Origin: a virus | Length of the DNA stretch: 60,358 nt | IMG/VR virus record: IMGVR_UViG_3300020439_001546 | Span: 1-60,358 of that record | Direction: 5' to 3' (one strand) | In this document: in pieces, positions 57,620-60,358 of the stretch | Numbering within the stretch: position 1 is the first letter of the stretch | Layout: each line of letters begins with the position of its first letter | Notes under the pieces: generated by a model | What the model was told of the DNA's origin: nothing | The model's input: the letters and a program-made list of their open reading frames with translations, nothing else | Database searches by the model: none | Made by a program: the position numbers and the translations under genes

Positions 57620-57790
57620 TCAAAATTCTTTGTGATCCCACTCAAATTCTTTTTGTTTCCCACTCTTGCGTACTTCGATGGAGTAGAAGTCTAAGCTATC
57701 ATCCTCCATCAACTCTTTAAGGTAATTGTAAACATCATCCTTTGTAACATCTGATCTATCAAATTGTAGTTCAATCTTAACTTCAGTCAT
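57620..57790 (-). CDS. Small protein, 56 aa
   Basis: MTEVKIELQFDRSDVTKDDV, then YLKELMEDDSLDFYSIEV and a basic-acidic tail. Alternating beta-alpha-beta pattern. It overlaps the next gene upstream by 8 nt. Function unknown. Confidence 0.6.
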   Translation of the reverse strand: MTEVKIELQFDRSDVTKDDVYNYLKELMEDDSLDFYSIEVRKSGKQKEFEWDHKEF

Positions 57791-57929
57791 CTTCTGTCTC
57801 CAATTCTACAACCCAACAGGACTCGTCGCAACCATCTTGCCAGTCAATCGCGTCCTGTAGATCATCAAATATACCATAACATTTGAACCCGTCAACGGGG
57901 TTTCCAACCATATTTGTGTATTTACTCAT
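57783..57929 (-). CDS. Small Cys/Trp-rich protein, 48 aa
   Basis: MSKYTNMVGNPVDGFKCYGI, then DAIDWQDGCDESCWVVELE. Short beta-alpha-beta-like fold. ATGA overlap with the upstream gene. Function unknown. Confidence 0.55.
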   Translation of the reverse strand: MSKYTNMVGNPVDGFKCYGIFDDLQDAIDWQDGCDESCWVVELETEDD

Positions 57930-58084
57930 CCTTGTTGCTCCACATCATAGTCCTCGATGGCATAGTCCCAATCCTCTGGTAGCCCTCTGACATCTACACA
58001 CATACCGCCCTCAATGACAACTGTGATTTCGTGATACCTGTCCACTACCATCTCATGCTTGCTTAAAGTTACTGTATTACTCAT
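57926..58084 (-). CDS. Small acidic protein, 52 aa
   Basis: MSNTVTLSKHEMVVDRYHEI, then DVRGLPEDWDYAIEDYDV. Preceded by AAGGAG. First gene after the promoter at 58125-58152. Function unknown. Confidence 0.6.
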   Translation of the reverse strand: MSNTVTLSKHEMVVDRYHEITVVIEGGMCVDVRGLPEDWDYAIEDYDVEQQG

Positions 58085-58124
58085 CTTCAATCTCCTTCTC
58101 CTGTGATTGGTTAGTTGTCCTTTT

Positions 58125-58152
58125 ATTATAACATCTATCGGCTGGTTGTCAA
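58125..58152 (-). promoter_or_regulatory. Sigma70-type promoter
   Basis: Minus strand TTGACA, 16 nt (ACCAGCCGATAGATGT), TATAAT: both hexamers perfect. ATTAAAGCACC upstream partly matches the TCTAAAGAACC box. Drives the three small ORFs. Confidence 0.88.
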
Positions 58153-58174
58153 TAGGTGCTTTAATAAATTTTAA

Positions 58175-58546
58175 TTATTTCCTAATTCTTCCTATCAAAT
58201 CTTTATTTTTATCAACTGGCTCTGCGGTTTTATCCACAATCATCTGTTCATCTGGATAGTAGAAAACAAAATATGAATGTATAATCTTAGTGTTTGGGCA
58301 GAACTGCCCCATCTCATACGTTGTTTGCCATACGTTAATTCTATATCGTTGAATCTTACCTTTCTGCCATAAGAATCCGGCACGAATCTTTGATATATTT
58401 TTTAACTTGCTAAAGTTACATTGCTCCTCTAAAAAGTCTTTTAAAATTTTATTTGGTATTTCAGGCTTGCTCACCTTTGCCTCGATTGGTTCAGGTGCAA
58501 CATAGGTCTTTGGTTTACTCTTGGTTCTCACGGATAGTACCTCCAA
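58175..58546 (-). CDS. Hypothetical basic protein
   Basis: A 123-residue protein: basic N-terminus (VRTKSKPKTYVAPEPIEAKVSKP), RAGFLWQKGKIQRYRINVWQTTYEMG, then beta-rich HSYFVFYYPDEQM. The start lies within the last 32 nt of the rIIA-like gene. Function unknown. Confidence 0.55.
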   Translation of the reverse strand: MEVLSVRTKSKPKTYVAPEPIEAKVSKPEIPNKILKDFLEEQCNFSKLKNISKIRAGFLWQKGKIQRYRINVWQTTYEMGQFCPNTKIIHSYFVFYYPDEQMIVDKTAEPVDKNKDLIGRIRK

Positions 58547-60358
58547 TGTAATTTGCGATCTTGGTTTGAATGTCCTTATCAGTTGACTGCATCTCCCAGT
58601 CTGACAGGAACGTGAGCATCTCGTACTTGACGAAGAACTCGTCCATCATGTCCTGAATCATAGTATCCTTCTCCATCTCGGCTAGAGCCTCGACACGATC
58701 CTTGTTGAGAGCAGATACCCAGTCGGCTATCTCGCTGTTGCTCTGCTCCTCTACAAGTGCCACCATGTCACTGATGTCGTCATGTTGCATGTGTTCGTGC
58801 ATCTGCTTGAACGTATTGAACTGGCGAACATTGTACTCGTAGTACGTCTTGGGTGATCGTGCAATTAGCTCACGCTTGACGTAATCTGCAAGGTCGATGA
58901 AGTTACCGTCCTTGAACTGCTTGGTCTTGAGGAACGCTGACTTAAGGGCAACAACTTTTGGTGCGTCGATACCACACTTCTCCAGACGACTCAACGCACG
59001 CTGAACATCCCTATTGGAGTAGTACACACGATCACCACCTTGTGGCTCCCAACGATTGATCTCGATGTACACTATCTCGTCGCCATCAATACTTAGCTCG
59101 GCCTCGTCGAAGAAGTCTTTGTTTGACCATCCAGAGAAGTTGCGGTCAAATACGAATGTCTTGACTGTGCTACCCGCTTTGGCGTAACTCTGGCGTACAA
59201 CTTTGGGCAAGTCCTCCAAGTCCAGCAATACGTCCTCGTCGATCAAGCACTCTTTGATCTGCTCGTCTGTCAGGATAACCATTGTTAGTCTGTTCTGATC
59301 CTTGATGTACTCTCTGATACGAGTCTGCATACGGTCTTTGTGACGGTAATACTTGATGTTCTCACCTACTGGCACACGCTTGGATGTAGCCTTGTCGGTG
59401 CTACGGTAGCTACGCTGGAAGTAGGTGAACTCCTTGCTTGTCTCTGGCAAGTCGTACTGCTCAAGGTCTGCTTTAACATGCCTACCGAGATTGCCTTGAC
59501 GCAAACGGTTTGCAAGAACAGCCTGCTTGAACGGAGAGTCCAACGCTGCGATTTGCTGACTCGCTTCGGTTGCTAATTTATCTTTTACTTGCTGGAACTT
59601 ATCCTTGATAGCCTGCTTGGTCTTGTCGTCCATAGCAAGATTCTCACGGGCAGTATCAAAGCTCAACTCACCCAGATCAAACTTGAGATAACCCTTTGTT
59701 TTGAACTCGTCTAGCTCATCAGGAATCTTGTAGGCGATGTTGCCCATGAGAGCATACATACCACCCCAACTGGCAGTCAAGCCAAAGTCCTCGCCTTTGA
59801 AAGCATAGTCGTCACGGGTTTCCTCGATAGTACGCACAACACTTTTGTCGTTGATCTCTGGTACAGTACCTTCCCAGAACCGGAACACGTTAGCCGCTTC
59901 TTCTGAGAACTCGTACACCTTACCCTGTACAGAGAGAGTGACCTTCAGACCGTTCTCGCCACCCCAACCGCACTCTGATATGAGCGAAACTACTGGCTTG
60001 CGATCCTCGTCACGATAGCAGGTGTAAGTACGACAAGTCCCGTCGAGATAACTTTCTACGGTAAAACTATCTGTCATAGAGTAGGGAGACAGACTGCCGA
60101 TACCAAAGCAACCAATGACCTCGTTACTGTCACGCTTGGTGCTGATGCCAATACCAGCAAAGATGTTACGCACCTCGTCGTCTGTGAGTCCTGTGCCGTA
60201 GTCACGGATAGAGAAGTATGGCTCTAACTGTGTGGGCAGATGTACCTCAAACGGAATGTCCGTAGTACCAGCCATAACGTGGCTGTCATGTGCATTGCAA
60301 GATAGCTCACGAATAATCGCTCGCTCTTTGTGAGAGTACACCTTGTCAGCGAACATAT
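58515..60358 (-). CDS. rIIA: rIIA-like protein, GHKL ATPase (5' end beyond window)
   Basis: At least 613 residues; the true start lies outside the window. ELSCNAHDSH (GHKL N-box), DYGTGLTDDEV (G1 box) and GCFGIGSLSPYS (G2 box) are in the first 110 visible residues and match the Bergerat ATP-binding fold of T4 rIIA. The rest is long and helical with charged ends. Reading frame is open to the edge. GC content and codon use are visibly higher than in most of the window. Confidence 0.88.
   Translation of the reverse strand, partial: MFADKVYSHKERAIIRELSCNAHDSHVMAGTTDIPFEVHLPTQLEPYFSIRDYGTGLTDDEVRNIFAGIGISTKRDSNEVIGCFGIGSLSPYSMTDSFTVESYLDGTCRTYTCYRDEDRKPVVSLISECGWGGENGLKVTLSVQGKVYEFSEEAANVFRFWEGTVPEINDKSVVRTIEETRDDYAFKGEDFGLTASWGGMYALMGNIAYKIPDELDEFKTKGYLKFDLGELSFDTARENLAMDDKTKQAIKDKFQQVKDKLATEASQQIAALDSPFKQAVLANRLRQGNLGRHVKADLEQYDLPETSKEFTYFQRSYRSTDKATSKRVPVGENIKYYRHKDRMQTRIREYIKDQNRLTMVILTDEQIKECLIDEDVLLDLEDLPKVVRQSYAKAGSTVKTFVFDRNFSGWSNKDFFDEAELSIDGDEIVYIEINRWEPQGGDRVYYSNRDVQRALSRLEKCGIDAPKVVALKSAFLKTKQFKDGNFIDLADYVKRELIARSPKTYYEYNVRQFNTFKQMHEHMQHDDISDMVALVEEQSNSEIADWVSALNKDRVEALAEMEKDTMIQDMMDEFFVKYEMLTFLSDWEMQSTDKDIQTKIANYIGGTIRENQE

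Noticed and set aside
1-60358. CRISPR array or insertion sequence
   Set aside because: No spaced direct repeats and no transposase-like gene were seen on either strand.

Overview
This window reads as one continuous piece of a large tailed double-stranded DNA bacteriophage (Caudoviricetes-like), probably with a T4-scale or jumbo genome. Essentially every gene lies on the minus strand, so transcription runs from high to low coordinates. Genes are packed with ATGA or TAATG overlaps. The phage call rests on rIIA/rIIB-like genes, a UvsX/RecA recombinase, a replication set (DnaB, DnaG, Pol III alpha, SSB), class I ribonucleotide reductase, ThyX, dCMP deaminase, dNMP kinase, MazG, PhoH, a sigma-like factor, tRNAs and a tmRNA. 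Few virion genes are visible, so most structural genes must lie outside. The host cannot be read from the sequence. Three DUF1501 proteins with Tat-type signals are a weak hint towards Planctomycetota, Verrucomicrobiota or relatives (inference).

Layout from right to left, in transcription order. 60.4-56.4 kb: rIIA-like and rIIB-like genes with tiny acidic ORFs and two strong promoters. 56.4-54.2 kb: small exported and membrane peptides, then an RNA block with tRNA-Glu, a circularly permuted two-piece tmRNA with its terminator, a consensus promoter, tRNA-Ile/Arg/Leu, and a possibly structured 300-nt stretch. 54.2-47.4 kb: UV-damage endonuclease, small membrane proteins, an ABC-ATPase plus GNAT pair, an M19 dipeptidase and a eukaryotic-type phosphomannomutase. 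47.4-42.3 kb: mannose-6-P isomerase-like cupin, HxGH nucleotidyltransferase, ThyX, SNase-like nuclease, dCMP deaminase and SSB. 42.2-35.2 kb: glycosyltransferase, sigma-like factor, a Gly/Thr-rich probable virion protein, a membrane PAS protein, a holin-like protein, a papain-like protease and small membrane proteins. 35.2-22.1 kb: the nucleotide and DNA metabolism core. 22.1-16.8 kb: three DUF1501 proteins, a Cys-rich anchored protein, a Pro/Tyr-rich secreted protein and a PAP2 phosphatase. 16.8-12.4 kb: a capsid-type protein, a two-domain glycosyltransferase, a GT29-like sialyltransferase and a CMP-sugar synthetase. 12.3-8.1 kb: Pol III alpha split into two genes with an exonuclease gene between them, then a second SSB-like protein. 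8.1-0 kb: a glycan island of glycosyltransferases, an epimerase and methyltransferases.

Taken together, the window shows a self-sufficient replication and dNTP supply system, its own ribosome-rescue and tRNA set, a family of perfect sigma70-type promoters with an extra upstream box, and a large investment in sugar-nucleotide and glycosyl chemistry plus exported enzymes. The most unusual items are the permuted tmRNA, the split polymerase, the DUF1501 cassette, the sialyltransferase pair and the ABC-ATPase/GNAT pair. All functional names come from motif recognition by eye; no database search was run.
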